DNA of 64,000 nt, taken from positions 56,182,338 to 56,246,337 of the forward strand of contig NC_087064.1 of assembly GCF_963678635.1 (NCBI RefSeq), given 5' to 3'. Both the position numbers and the translations under genes were made by a program. The stretch's first letter is position 1. Every line of letters starts with the position of its first letter. The notes beneath the pieces were generated by a model, which saw nothing but the letters and a program-made list of their open reading frames with translations, was not told where the DNA came from and made no database searches. Origin of the DNA: Symsagittifera roscoffensis. Its lineage: Eukaryota; Xenacoelomorpha; Acoela; Convolutidae. Shown here piece by piece: positions 51,201-60,588 of the stretch.

Positions 51201-51400
51201 GCTTATGGAAGAATTGCAAAAATCAAAAACACTAGGACAGTAAAGTCTCTAATTTAATGCAAAAATTCGCACTTCCATCTTCAGAGTGAATCATTTACCA
51301 AAACTAGCTAACCGCTACTTATCAATAGAGTTTTTCTAAGAAGTGAACAATCAAAACCAGAAGGACTAACTCTTCTGACTTAATGCATTAATTCGAACTT
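48240..51400. repeat. Satellite sub-block with recurring aacaatcaaaaccagaagg variant
   Basis: The variant aacaatcaaaaccagaagg followed by a shortened actaactcttctgac marks copies near 48270, 49030, 50198 and 51345. The intervening variant gtttacctagctaaccgcg, a deletion of part of the core motif, marks others near 48600, 49357 and 50528. This is another locally spread group of trimers. Confidence 0.75.
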
Positions 51401-53665
51401 TTGTCTTCGGAATGAATAATTTACTAAAACTAGCTAACCACTACTTATCAATAGAGGTTGTGTAAGAATTGGAAAACTAAAAAAAAAATGAATTTCCTTA
51501 CTCTGACTTGATGCATGAATTATCATTTTTCATCTTCGGAAATTATGGTTTACCAAAACTAGGGAAACGCTATTTTTCCAGAAAGCTTATGGAAGAATTG
51601 CAAAAATCAAAAACACTAGGACAGTAAAGTCTCTAATTTGATGCAAAAATTCGCATTTTCATCTTCAGAGTGAATCGTTTAGCAAAACTAGCTAACCGCG
51701 ACTTATCAACAGAAGTTGTGTAAGAAGTGAAAAATCAAAACCACAAGGACTGTAACTCCTCTGACTTAATGCAATAATTCGCGCTTTTGTCTTCGGAATG
51801 AATAATTTACCAAAACTAGCTAACCACTACTTATCAATAGAGGTTGTGTAAGAATAGGAAAACAAAAAAAAATGAATTTCCTTACTCTGACTTGATGCAT
51901 GAATTATCAATTTTCATCTTCGGATATTATGGTTTACCAAAACTAGGGAACCGCTATTTATACAAAGAACTTGTGGAAAAATTGCAAAAATCAAAAAAAC
52001 TAGGACAGTAAAGTCTCTTATTTAATGCAAAAATTCGCACTTTCATCTTCAGAGTGAATCGTTTAGCAAAACTAGCTAACCGCGACTTATCAATAGAAGT
52101 TATGTAAGAAGTGAAAAACCAAAACCACAAGGACTGTAACTCCTCTGACTTAATGCATTATTTCGCACTTTTGTCTTCGAAATGAATAATTTACCAAAAC
52201 TAGCTAACTACTACTTATTAATAGAGGTTGTGTAAGAATTGGAAAACTAACAAAAAAATGAATTTCCTTACTCTGACTTGATGCATGAATTATCAATTTT
52301 CATCTTCGGAATTTATGGTTTACTAAAACTAGGGAACCGCTATTTATACAGAGAACTTGTGGAAAAATTGCAAAAATCAAAAACACTAGGACAGTAAAGT
52401 CTCTAATTTAATGCAAAAATTCGCACTTTTATCTTCAGAGTGAATCGTTTAGCAAAACTAGCTAACCGCGACTTATCAATAGAAGTTGTGTAAGAAGTGA
52501 AAAATCAAAACCACAAGAACTGTAACTCCTCTGACTTAATGCATTAATTCGCACTTTTGTCTTCGGAATGAATAATTTACCAAAACTAGCTAATCACTAC
52601 TTATCAAAAGAGGTTGTGTAAGAATTGGAAAACTAAAAAAATGAATTTCCTTACTCTGACTTGATGCATGAATTATCAATTTTCATCTTCGGAATTTATG
52701 GTTTACCAAAACTAGGGAACCGCTATTTATACAAAGAACTTGTGGAAAAATTGCAAAAATCAAAAAAACTAGGACAGTAAAGTCTCTTATTTAATGCAAA
52801 AATTTGCACTTTCATCTTCAGAGTGAATCGTTTACCAAAACTAGCTAACCGCCATTTATCAATAGAGGTTGTATAAGAAGTGAAAAATCAAAACCACAAG
52901 GACTGTAACTCCTCTGACTTTATGCATTAATTCGCACTGTTGTCTTCGGAATGAATAATTTACCAAAACTAGCTAACCACTACTTATCAATAGAGGTTGT
53001 GTAAGAATTGGAAAACTAAAAAAAAATGAATTTCCTTACTCTGACTTGATGCATGAATTATCACTTTTCATCTTCGGAATTTATGGTTTACCAAAAACTA
53101 GGTAACCGCTATTTTTCCATAAAGCTTATGGAAAAATTGCAAAAATCAAAAACACTAGGACAGTAAAGTCTAGTACTTATCAACAGAGGTTGTGTAAGAA
53201 CTGAAAAACCAAAACCACAAGGACTGTAACTCCTCTGACTTAATGCATTAACTCGCACTTTTGTCTTCGGAGAGAAAAATTTACCAAAACTAGCTAACCG
53301 CTACTAATCAATAGAGGTTGTGTAAGAATTGGAAAAGTAAAAAATGAATTTCCTTACTCTGACATGATGCATAAATTTGCATTTTTAATCTTCGGAATTA
53401 CTGGTCAACCAGAATTAGGTAACCGCTATTTATCCAGAGAGGTTGAGTAGGAATTGCAAAAATCAAAAACACTAGGACTAATTTCTCTAATCTTCGAAAT
53501 GAATAGTTTACCAAAACTAACCAACCGCTATTTTTGTAAGAACTGAGGTTTTGTAAGAGGTTTTGTAAGAACTGGAAAAATGACAAACACAATGACTCAA
53601 ATTAAGGTGTCCATTGCGTTCGATATTCTTCGCTAAAGATGTATACGATAAACGAATTTTTTTAC

Positions 53666-53887
53666 TTTAGGCAGTGAGAGTATACGCATATAGTCCAAGG
53701 TCTGTTCGAACTGTGTCTTCACTTTGGCATCTGCCTCGCGAGACCTCTGCAGCAGGGAGCTGTACTTAGTCTGGTCCTCCGTCAACTGCTTAGTGAGCTG
53801 GTCACTAGAAGTCCTATTCCACTTTTGCTTGTACTGGTTGCGAAGTTTCTCGTCCTGCTCCCGCTCCTCGCGTAAAAGTCGGATGCT
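53666..53887 (-). CDS. PDCD6IP: ALIX/PDCD6IP exon: V domain coiled-coil
   Basis: The exon encodes exactly 74 codons, phase 0 at both ends. It begins SIRLLREEREQDEKLRNQY, matching family SLRLLDEEEATDNDLRAQF, and contains KWNRTSSDQL (RWQRTPSNEL). Charged heptad-like helix continues to MRILSLPK. The acceptor is attgtttcag|AGC and the donor CCTAAA|GTAAAA, which is weaker than its neighbours (no G at +5). This is the last exon before the 43-kb satellite intron: the donor lies only about 60 bp from the first recognisable satellite sequence. Codons are GC-richer than the surrounding AT-rich repeats, as expected for conserved coding DNA. Confidence 0.95.
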
Positions 53888-53963
53888 CTGAAACAATAAA
53901 CATATCAGACGACTTCCTTTCTCATTAATATTTATAAGGAAATTGCTTTTTCACATTTATATA

Positions 53964-53990
53964 CAGCGGCGAAGCTGAGCTTCAAACCAC
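53964..53990. repeat. Worn copy of the GCGAAG hairpin
   Basis: cggcgaagctgagcttcaaa: left arm intact, right arm shortened. It is followed by caagaaagtcgc and an R1 copy. Confidence 0.5.
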
Positions 53991-54044
53991 TTGCGGTACA
54001 AAACAAGAAAGTCGCTAAGTCGGATAAAAACCGAAAATGTCAAA

Positions 54045-54515
54045 ACATAGCCAATCGAAGATTGGAAAAGGGTAATGAACGCAAGTTAACATAAAAAATC
54101 ACTGACTTTCTGGAAAAAATCACAGCTATAGAATTTCAAAGAAAAAAATACATACCCTTTAAGCTCTTTGGATATCATGAAAAAACAATTTATGATTGGC
54201 ACTTTTCTGATAACAGTAAGCCAACTTGAGAAAACTGGATCAATAGGTAAAGTTTTCATTCCGCTGGAAATCTTAAAATTAAATTCCACTTTTGGAACTA
54301 GGAATCTTTCACGTTTTTTGCGCCATTTCCACGGGTGTATTTGAAAAGCGCTACTTACGTAATTTTTATCAAACTAAGTTGATCCATAAATGCATGAATA
54401 TGTATGAATGCACATCTGTAGTTATTAGAGACTTTTAAGACTTTTCCTGAAAAAAAATCAAGAAGACCTCTATAAAAAAGAGTCTTCACTACGTTCAGTA
54501 CTCATAAAAAACTAG
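54045..54515. repeat. R1 repeat copy
   Basis: Full module order: catagccaatcgaagattgg, aagctctttggatatcatg, ttgagaaaactggatcaata, attccgctggaaatc, ggaatctttcacgttttttg, gacttttcctgaaaaaaaat, and gagtcttcactacg near the end. Just upstream at 53964-53990 is a worn copy of the conserved GCGAAG hairpin, suggesting both belong to one unit. Confidence 0.65.
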
Positions 54516-54880
54516 ATCTTACAAAAAGAATAAGGTTAGTTTTGAAACAAAAACATGCCAAGAACAAAAGAATAAGAAATTACAATCGAAGAAAATTTGT
54601 CAGGTGGTAACAAAGCTGAGAATACCTCAACAGAAACACTATAATCCAAAAAAAAACAATACTTATAACAATTTATTTTGTCCCCCTCAAAACAAAAACG
54701 CACAAACACACACACACACATGCAAAAAAATTTCGTTCGTCGGAACACAATATGATGCCATTAAGCCGATTTAATAAAGGCGGAAGCCAATCAAGCAACA
54801 AAAAAAAACAGAAAATACATTGTCATGAAAAACACTATAATTTCTTTTAAGATTTGACTTTTTTTTGCAATGCAGAAGTA
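54515..54880. repeat. Intronic AT-rich DNA with CA microsatellite
   Basis: Contains a (CA)n run at about 54704-54720. Otherwise A-rich intron sequence without recognised genes. Minus-strand frame 54536-54748 is a composition artefact that includes the microsatellite. Confidence 0.5.
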
Positions 54881-55265
54881 AGCAAAAGACGTCTCCATTG
54901 AAACGACTCAAAATTAGGTCACTAAGCCAATAAAACGTAAGCCAAAGTCATTTGGGCAGAATTAACTTCATAAGCAAAAAAGAAAACAAAAAAATATATA
55001 TAAATAGTCGAGATTAGTAAAATTATAACCAGCAGAAGAAAACCAAAACGCTAAAAGCAATTACAATGTAATTTGCCTGAAGCAAAAAAAACTCAACGAT
55101 GTGGCAACTAAGTCGACAACATAGGCAGACAATTTTTTCAAACGGAATATTTAACGTTTAAAAAAACAGGTCCAGTAGGATTCAAACCAAAGACCTTTGC
55201 CGTCCCAGGCGTACTCATTACCTCCAGACCAAGTGTACCAGACACACAAAGAAGAATGAATCCAT
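54880..55265 (-). mobile_element. SINE-like family B copy 1
   Basis: A tRNA-like head lies at about 55168-55240 on the minus strand: GGTCTGGAGGTAATGAG (A-box-like), then ACGCCTGGGACGGCAAAGG, then GGTTTGAATCC (near-perfect B box). An A-rich body follows containing gatgtggcaactaag and gccaataaaacgtaagcc (as read on the plus strand). It is matched along its length by the copy at 56350-56720. Confidence 0.65.
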
Positions 55266-55378
55266 TATGAGCTAAGCCTAAATTTAAAATTTCAAATTTT
55301 GACCATTCTGTGAACAAGTTTTTTAAGAAAAAAAGTTACTTATCGCGAGGGTAATAAGCGCATCATTTTAAAACTAGG

Positions 55379-55408
55379 AGGGGAAGCTGCGTTTCGCAAA
55401 AACAAGCG
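55379..55408. repeat. GCGAAG-type hairpin, diverged copy
   Basis: aggggaagctgcgtttcgca followed by aaaacaagcg. It matches the family tail but the stem is degraded. Confidence 0.5.
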
Positions 55409-55494
55409 ACGAAAAAAGCTTTCAGATGAAACAAACAAAAAAATTGAGTAAGAGTGCGCTGAAAAATAAAACCTAACAGCAAAAAAATGAAGAA

Positions 55495-56110
55495 AAATAT
55501 CAGTTTAAAGTTCATTGATTGTGAAGGTCAATAATAATTAATGATTGATCTTTTTGGATAAACATAACCCAATTTGAGAGAACTGGATCAATGAGTAAAT
55601 TCAAAACAGAAAAAGGCAAAGCTGCACTTCGCGAACACAAGAGACAAAACGTTCAAAAAAGCTTTTAAATGAAAGAAAAGGCAAAACTCAGTGAACAAGC
55701 CTTAAAAGATAAAACCTAGCCAACAGAGGGTTGGAAGAAGGTAAAGAACAATGAACCGCAAAAATGAAGAAAAAACATAAGTGAAAAGCTCTTTGAAATT
55801 CCAGAATTATTAATGATTGACCCTCTTTGGATAAAAACAACCCAAGCTAAGAAAAGTAGATCAATAAGTAAACTTTTTATTTCGCTAGAAAAAAAAACAA
55901 ATTCAATTTCCATACTAGTGGTCGATCATATTTCTAAAGACCTTAACCTTTTGCTGTTTAACAAAGGAAAAAAACTGAAGTCAAAAACCAAAAGTCAAAC
56001 CACAAAAAAGTAATTAGTACCTGAACTGATTTTAAAACTTTTCCCGAAAAAAAAGAACAAACCAAAAATCATCACGAATTATTTAAAAAAAAAACATCCA
56101 TTCTACGTCC
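55495..56110. repeat. R1 repeat, two consecutive copies, one with hairpin head
   Basis: A short copy (55495-55605) ends in gagagaactggatcaatgag. A second copy starts with the hairpin gctgcacttcgcgaacacaa at 55621 and runs through gccaacagagggttgg, agctctttgaaattccag, ggtcgatcatatttct, ccttttgctgtttaac and aaaacttttcccgaaaa. Putting the hairpin and R1 modules in line suggests a unit of about 500-600 bp. Confidence 0.62.
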
Positions 56111-56349
56111 ATCGACTTTTATAAAACAAGGTTGAGCCGGAACGCGAACCCAGCTTTCAAATTACTAACACAAATTCCGATTACCAAAAGTTTAGTTCGC
56201 TATTACCACCAGTACATTTGCTCCGGCAAGTAAACAACAAAGCCACAAAAAGAATGCCCTGAAAACTTTGAACTATAAATTCTACTCTGAGATTTAACGT
56301 TTTGTGCCATCCGGAGGAAAGTGTACGTGTTATGGTTCCCTCGAGTGAC

Positions 56350-56720
56350 CAAAAATAAGGCTAGTAAGCCAATAAAACAAAAGACGAAATCATTTAGGCC
56401 GAAAAACGTTGGAGCAAAAACAAAATAAGGAAAATATACGCAGTCAAGGTTAGCTGAATTACAAATTTCAGGAGTAAACAAAAACATAGCAAGCAACTAA
56501 AATGAAAACTGCATACGGCAAAAAAAATCTAAGATGTGGCAACCAAGCCAACAAAATGTAAGCAAACAAATCATAAGCCGACAACTTTTTTGAAATAGAA
56601 AATTTTCCGCTTGAAAAAAAAACAGGTCCTGGTCACATTCAAACTCAGGACCTTTGCCGTCCCAGGCGTATTCTTTACCTCCGACTAAGTGTACTGGAGA
56701 CGCTAAGAAAAATGAATTCA
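56350..56720 (-). mobile_element. SINE-like family B copy 2
   Basis: The layout is the same as the copy about 1.46 kb to the left. Shared strings include ctttgccgtcccaggcgta, gatgtggcaaccaagcc, gccaataaaac and aaaaacaggtcc. Its B box is more damaged (GAGTTTGAATGTG). The short minus-strand open frames across it are not supported as genes. Confidence 0.6.
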
Positions 56721-56916
56721 TTTGAAACCAAGATACCAAGTGATTCTGTTAAACAAGTTGTTAACCGGAAGAAAGAGTATATATACCGATTCGATAACGC
56801 TTGCTAATCGCGTAATAAGTGTTGATGAAATCGAGTAGATTTTTTTTACCAAAAGGCCTACCGAGCCAGTTGTTGAAATTAACAATGCGAGTCATTTTTT
56901 TTAATTGCACGTTCAG

Positions 56917-57800
56917 TGAGGTTGTAAACGTTATTAAGAAATTAAAATTGAAAAAAAACCTGTGGAATTGATGAAATTAAAAAAAAACTGATAAAAATAG
57001 ACTTTGTTATAGCGCCATATTTAACTGATATAACAAACCTCTCAATTTTTTGTGGGAAGTTACACCAAAACCTTAAAAATGCGAAAGTGCTACCATTACA
57101 TAAGGGTGGTACAAAATTAGAAATTAATAACTACCGCCCTATTTCACTGTTAAAAAATAGCTGTAAAATAATTGAAAAAAATGCATTCTCGTTTATACAA
57201 TTAGCTAGAAAACATGAACTTACTGCACGATAAACAATTTGGATTTCGAGAAAAATTTTCCACAACTGACATTTTAGCAGAAATGACTGAATGCATTTGG
57301 TTGGGAGCTGATAAAAACATTAAATGTTGTATTTTGTCTATTTAAAAAAAGGCATTCGATACACTTGATTATCAAATTCTTCTCAAAAAGTTAGAACGAT
57401 ACGGCGTTAGTGGAAACTGTTATCAATGGTTCGAAAGTTATATGACAGACAGGTATCAATGTGTAAAAGTTAAAAATTGTACAGGGGATTGGTCAAATGT
57501 TTCTTCAGGTTCCCCACAGGGATCTGTTCTTGGCCCTCTTCTTTTTCTTGTTTACACAAATGACTTGCATCAAGCAGTGTCGAAGTCTCGCGTTTTCCTA
57601 TTTGCATATCACACAAATATATCCTGTGAAACTGCCAATTTCAATCAATATCAACTGGATTTAACAAATATTTCCTACTGGCTATGTTCCAATAAATTAA
57701 CCTTATAAATACCTTGGCGTAATTGTAGATAATCAGTTGTCGTTTAACCAGAACCTTCAAAAAATTAAAACTAAATTAGGACGCCATAGTAAGATATATC
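56917..57800 (+). pseudogene. Reverse-transcriptase pseudogene of another non-LTR element
   Basis: Plus-strand fragments read IDEIKKKLIKIDF, KVLPLHKGGTKLEINNYRP, then KQFGFREKFSTTDILAEM, KAFDTLDYQILLKKLERYG, WFESYMTDRYQCVKVKN, SSGSPQGSVLGPLLFLVY, and after a frame break KYLGVIVDNQLSFNQ. Stops and shifts interrupt it. The catalytic box is LFAYHTN where YADD is expected, so both Asp residues are gone. The longest open piece is 57442-57708. It sits antisense in the ALIX intron 53888-58104. Confidence 0.82.
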
Positions 57801-58104
57801 TTTAGTAAGATATATCTATTGACCTATTGAGTAAGATATATCTATTTATTGTGATACCTATTTTTGCTTGGAAAAAAACACTGTACATCATAGTTCCCTC
57901 CTACTCACTTCGCCAAGTGGTCGAAAAAATTTAAAACAACTGCCTCCTACATTACAACAGACCACTTGGGAAAAAACACGATGGGTTCGTTCGAAATTAG
58001 CGTGTTATGTATTTTAAGGAGTTTTGGCTTCGATCGCTAAGACCCTTTTTATAAAATTCAGCTGCGACACGCGAAATTAATTTTTGGATGCTAAATAAAC
58101 CAAC
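57801..58104. other. Intron remainder between RT pseudogene and ALIX exon
   Basis: Starts with a triplicated short motif, agtaagatatatct (57790-57842 region). It then has sequence of unknown origin (cttcgccaagtggtcg), possibly the 3' tail of the adjacent pseudogene. No coding potential seen. Confidence 0.45.
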
Positions 58105-58282
58105 CTCGTCCAAGAGTTGTTTGTTGCGATCGAGCATTTCAGGAAGGTCGGTGATGAACCTGGCGACGTATTCAATTCCTCCTTGATTCTGTAGCTTCAA
58201 AGCCTTTTCCCAAAGAGACGCAGGTAACTCACCACTGCGAGTCTCCTCCAGCGCTGCAGGTAAATTCAGCGAAGCCAGGACT
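58105..58282 (-). CDS. PDCD6IP: ALIX/PDCD6IP exon: V domain, first arm
   Basis: The exon has one base completing a glycine codon and then 59 codons. It starts VLASLNLPAALEE, closely matching the family's GVLASLNLPAAIED, and ends LPEMLDRNKQLLDE (LPELLQRNREILDE in vertebrates). The acceptor is tttttttacag|A and the donor is GACGAG|GTTGGT, phase 0. Only about 203 bp separate it from the upstream exon. The downstream intron is 4.2 kb and full of retroelement remnants. The V domain is a bent coiled-coil that binds YPxL late-domain motifs, and this segment is part of its first arm. Confidence 0.95.
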
Positions 58283-58485
58283 CTGTAAAAAAAGGTTACT
58301 AGAATGGAAACGCGTTTTTTTCCACAAAAATCTATTAAATCTATGTATTAATTCCAATTTCTGGTGCAAGAGTATGCTTTCGTGCAATTAAGGTGTTTAT
58401 CGGTAAACTAAATTCTATTAGCCAATTATTTAAATTGCCGACATTCAAGTTATAACTAATAACTACAAATATATAATCCACATAC

Positions 58486-58911
58486 CCATTCAAAGTATCA
58501 TTCGCTTCTCTCAACCTCGCAACTTCGACCGAAACAAGCTCGGTCTTTTTCTGCTTGAAGAACTCCAGTGCACTCGCAACTGCCAAAGGTGTAATTGAGC
58601 CGAACAAATCTTTGGGTTCTTTCGAAAGCGTTTTGGTTGCATCGAAGGCTGTCGGCTTGGCGAGAATCGTCTTCTCGGGCGATGAAAGGGTCTTTGTGTC
58701 GGGAATGGGCTCATGATAGATGAGATTGTTGTCCTTTATAGCTACGTTCAGCTCTGATTTCAATTCGGTTTTGATATTGTTGGGAAGAAGCTCCATCGAT
58801 GTTTTGTATTTCAGGAAGGAATCGGCCAACTTTGAATGAAACACGATGGGTTTATAAGCATCTTGAGTTGTTTGATATAAAACTCCATTTTCGCCAAACA
58901 AATTATGTACC
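58486..58911 (-). CDS. PDCD6IP: ALIX/PDCD6IP exon: end of Bro1 domain and start of V domain (5' boundary uncertain)
   Basis: This is the most 5' ALIX exon in the window. ALIX is a cytosolic ESCRT adaptor acting in multivesicular-body sorting, cytokinesis and membrane repair. The translation contains KDNNLIYHEPIPD, matching the conserved KDNDFIYHD..PD segment that links the Bro1 and V domains. It continues through a DLFGSITPLAV stretch (DLFEKMVPVSV in the vertebrate protein) to ARLREANDTLNG. The 3' end is a clear donor, AATGG|GTATGT (phase 2), and joins the next exon as glycine. An in-frame TGA lies just upstream of 58,911, so the acceptor must be between about 58,830 and 58,911. No strong polypyrimidine acceptor is visible there, so that end is unresolved. 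The rest of the Bro1 domain must lie to the right of the window. Identity is by recognition of the family, not by a search. Confidence 0.9.
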
Positions 58912-59049
58912 TTGTAGTTTCATTTAATCCTTATACTTTATTTTAAGGAATTTGAACATTATCTAAATATGAAACCATTTTTTCCTGTACACATTTTTGT
59001 AATATGAAGCCATCTTAAAAAAAACTTTAGTACCTGAACTTAGACATCA

Positions 59050-59400
59050 CACTGTGGCAAGCTGCACTTCGCAAACACAAGCAAAACAACTACAGCTCTA
59101 GATAGCTCTGAGAGGCAAAAACAATATAGGCAATAAACAGTTGAAAAAGTGATTTTTTTCATGGGCAACAAATAGTTATGAAAAAACGAAGTTTTTATTG
59201 ACATTTACTGAAAAAAGGGTATTGCATGATCAAGCATTGCAAGACTTTTTTATCAAGTAACGCAATCAGAGACAACTGGATCAATTGATTAATTTACTTC
59301 GCTGGGAAATCTAGTAAAATCCATCTCAGAAACTGAAACTTATTCACATTTTTTGCGCCATTTCCACTTTCTTAATTTATTGGCGTAAATTACCTTCCTT
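59050..59400. repeat. R1 repeat copy with hairpin head
   Basis: Begins with gcaagctgcacttcgcaaac, then ataggcaataaacagttg, agagacaactggatcaattg, cttcgctgggaaatctag, and gaaacttattcacattttttg. Lies in the ALIX intron 5' of the first exon in the window. Confidence 0.62.
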
Positions 59401-59439
59401 TTAAATAACTATTTAAAATTCAAAAATAAATCAAACATC

Positions 59440-60095
59440 GACTTTATCGATAAATTATTTGAGAAAACTGGATCAATAGGAATACTTTTTTCCGCAAAGA
59501 AATCTAAAAAATAAATTCCACTTCCGAAACTAGCAGTCAATCACTTTTTTCGTGACCTTAACGCTTTTGCTCTTCGATAGGGGCGTTTTCTTTCCTTCTA
59601 AAAAAGGAAATAAACTGAACTTAAAAAAATCAAAACCAAACCGCGAAATCTTAATTTCGAGTGTAAACAGAATTTCTCCCTGAAAAGAAAACAAAAAACA
59701 TCACGACCTATATAAGAGTCATCAATAAGTTCAACGACTCTTACAAATCAAACCGAAAAAGATCAAATTTGACGTGATCAAACTTTAGAACTCTTCTGTT
59801 AAAAGGAAAAAATCTGAACTTAAAAAAATCAAAACCAAACCGCAAAATCTTAATTACGATTGTAAACAAAATTTTTTTCTAAAAAAAAAAATAAAAAAGG
59901 AAATAAAATGAACTTAAAAAAATCAAAACCAAACCGCGAAATCTTAATTTCGAGTGTAAACAAAATTTTTTCCTGAAAAGAACACAAAAAACATCACGAC
60001 CTAAATAAGAGTCTTCAATAAGTTCAACGACTCTTACAAACCAAACCGAAAAAGATCAAATTAGATGTGATCAAACTTAAGAACTCTTCTGGAAA
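59440..60095. repeat. R1 repeat copy followed by local tandem duplication of its end module
   Basis: A copy starting at gagaaaactggatcaatagg (near 59460) ends at the stem-loop gagtcatcaat...aacgactctt. The segment from about 59600 (gaaataaactgaactt) to 59810 (gaactcttctg) is repeated at about 59896-60095 with offset near 297 bp. A truncated third piece at about 59810-59896 lies between them. Confidence 0.7.
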
Positions 60096-60204
60096 AAACA
60101 CCATCACAAAAAAATCTTCCTCTACGTTTAGTGACACTAAAAACTTCAAGAAAAAACTGAAATGCCTTGAAAAAAAATCTTCAAAAAGTACATGCGCATT
60201 GATT

Positions 60205-60480
60205 ACACAGAGGCGAAGCTTCGCTTCGCAAACACTTGCAAGAACACGACAAAAAGCAGCTATATGAAGTGCAATAATAAAAATTAGAAATAAGCCTTGA
60301 ATTAGCAAAAATTCTGCTACCTCTGAGATTCGAAACTGCGACCTCGAGAATAAGAGACAAACAAACTAACCACTCAGCCATGGGTGCTTAATAGACTACA
60401 AACACTAGCCACAAATAAAGCAGAGAACAGATGCAATGCAATTTCCAATGCTGCCATGAAATTTCTAAAAAGTGAACACA
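60205..60480 (-). mobile_element. SINE family A copy 3 (type II tRNA-derived)
   Basis: On the minus strand, CCATGGCTGAGTGGTTAG (box A, about 60366-60383) and GTTTCGAATCTCAGAGG (box B, about 60320-60337) are preserved. The body has ccttgaattagcaaaaattc and ends in the gaggcgaagcttcgcttcgc hairpin. The element abuts the 5' side of the intact plus-strand LINE. Confidence 0.8.
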
Positions 60481-60588
60481 GCCTAATTGTTGTGATAAAC
60501 TTATTAAATAGTTTCAGGGATGAGCCAGCGAGGCATGGTGTTGTAAGCAATATTTACATCAGAAATCTCGTGAAATTCAAAAATTCAA

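Larger units (their letters stand above)
10635..53605. repeat. 43-kb intronic satellite array, ~127-bp monomer in ~383-bp trimers
   Basis: The whole stretch is a tandem repeat. Three monomer types alternate, each carrying a version of ttaccaaaactagctaacc. One is followed by gctacttatcaatagag (or gcgacttatcaatag), one by actacttatcaatagagg, and one by gctatttatccagagagc (tatacagag and tttttccag variants). Successive copies of the third type start near 10885, 11271, 11653, 12036 and 12417, spacings of 381-386 bp. This gives a trimer of about 383 bp and roughly 110 trimers or 330 monomers in total (estimated by eye). A-tracts of 6-9 bases recur at fixed places. No open frame exceeds about 75 codons and none looks coding. 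The array fills intron 10555-53665 of ALIX almost exactly. Confidence 0.97.

Noticed and set aside
11138-53592. Many 60-75-codon open frames inside the array (for example 11138-11320, 17469-17690, 25842-26057, 39489-39716)
   Set aside because: They are the same satellite monomers read through. Stops recur in most copies, no domain is recognisable, and they follow the repeat rather than any gene structure.
10635-53605. CRISPR array or minisatellite-coded repeat protein
   Set aside because: Units are about 127/383 bp with no unique spacers, no constant open frame, and the context is an animal intron.
10635-53605. Centromere with CENP-B boxes
   Set aside because: The higher-order structure is centromere-like, but I found no match to the TTCG....A..CGGG box, and the array lies inside a transcribed gene. 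It cannot be called a centromere from sequence alone.
56203-56739. Two minus-strand frames (97 and 80 codons)
   Set aside because: Both fall in SINE-like family B copy 2 and its flank. Phe/Leu-rich translations come from A-rich repeat DNA.
58511-58714. 67-codon minus-strand frame overlapping the first ALIX exon
   Set aside because: Shadow frame. The ALIX frame in the same place matches the family along its length.
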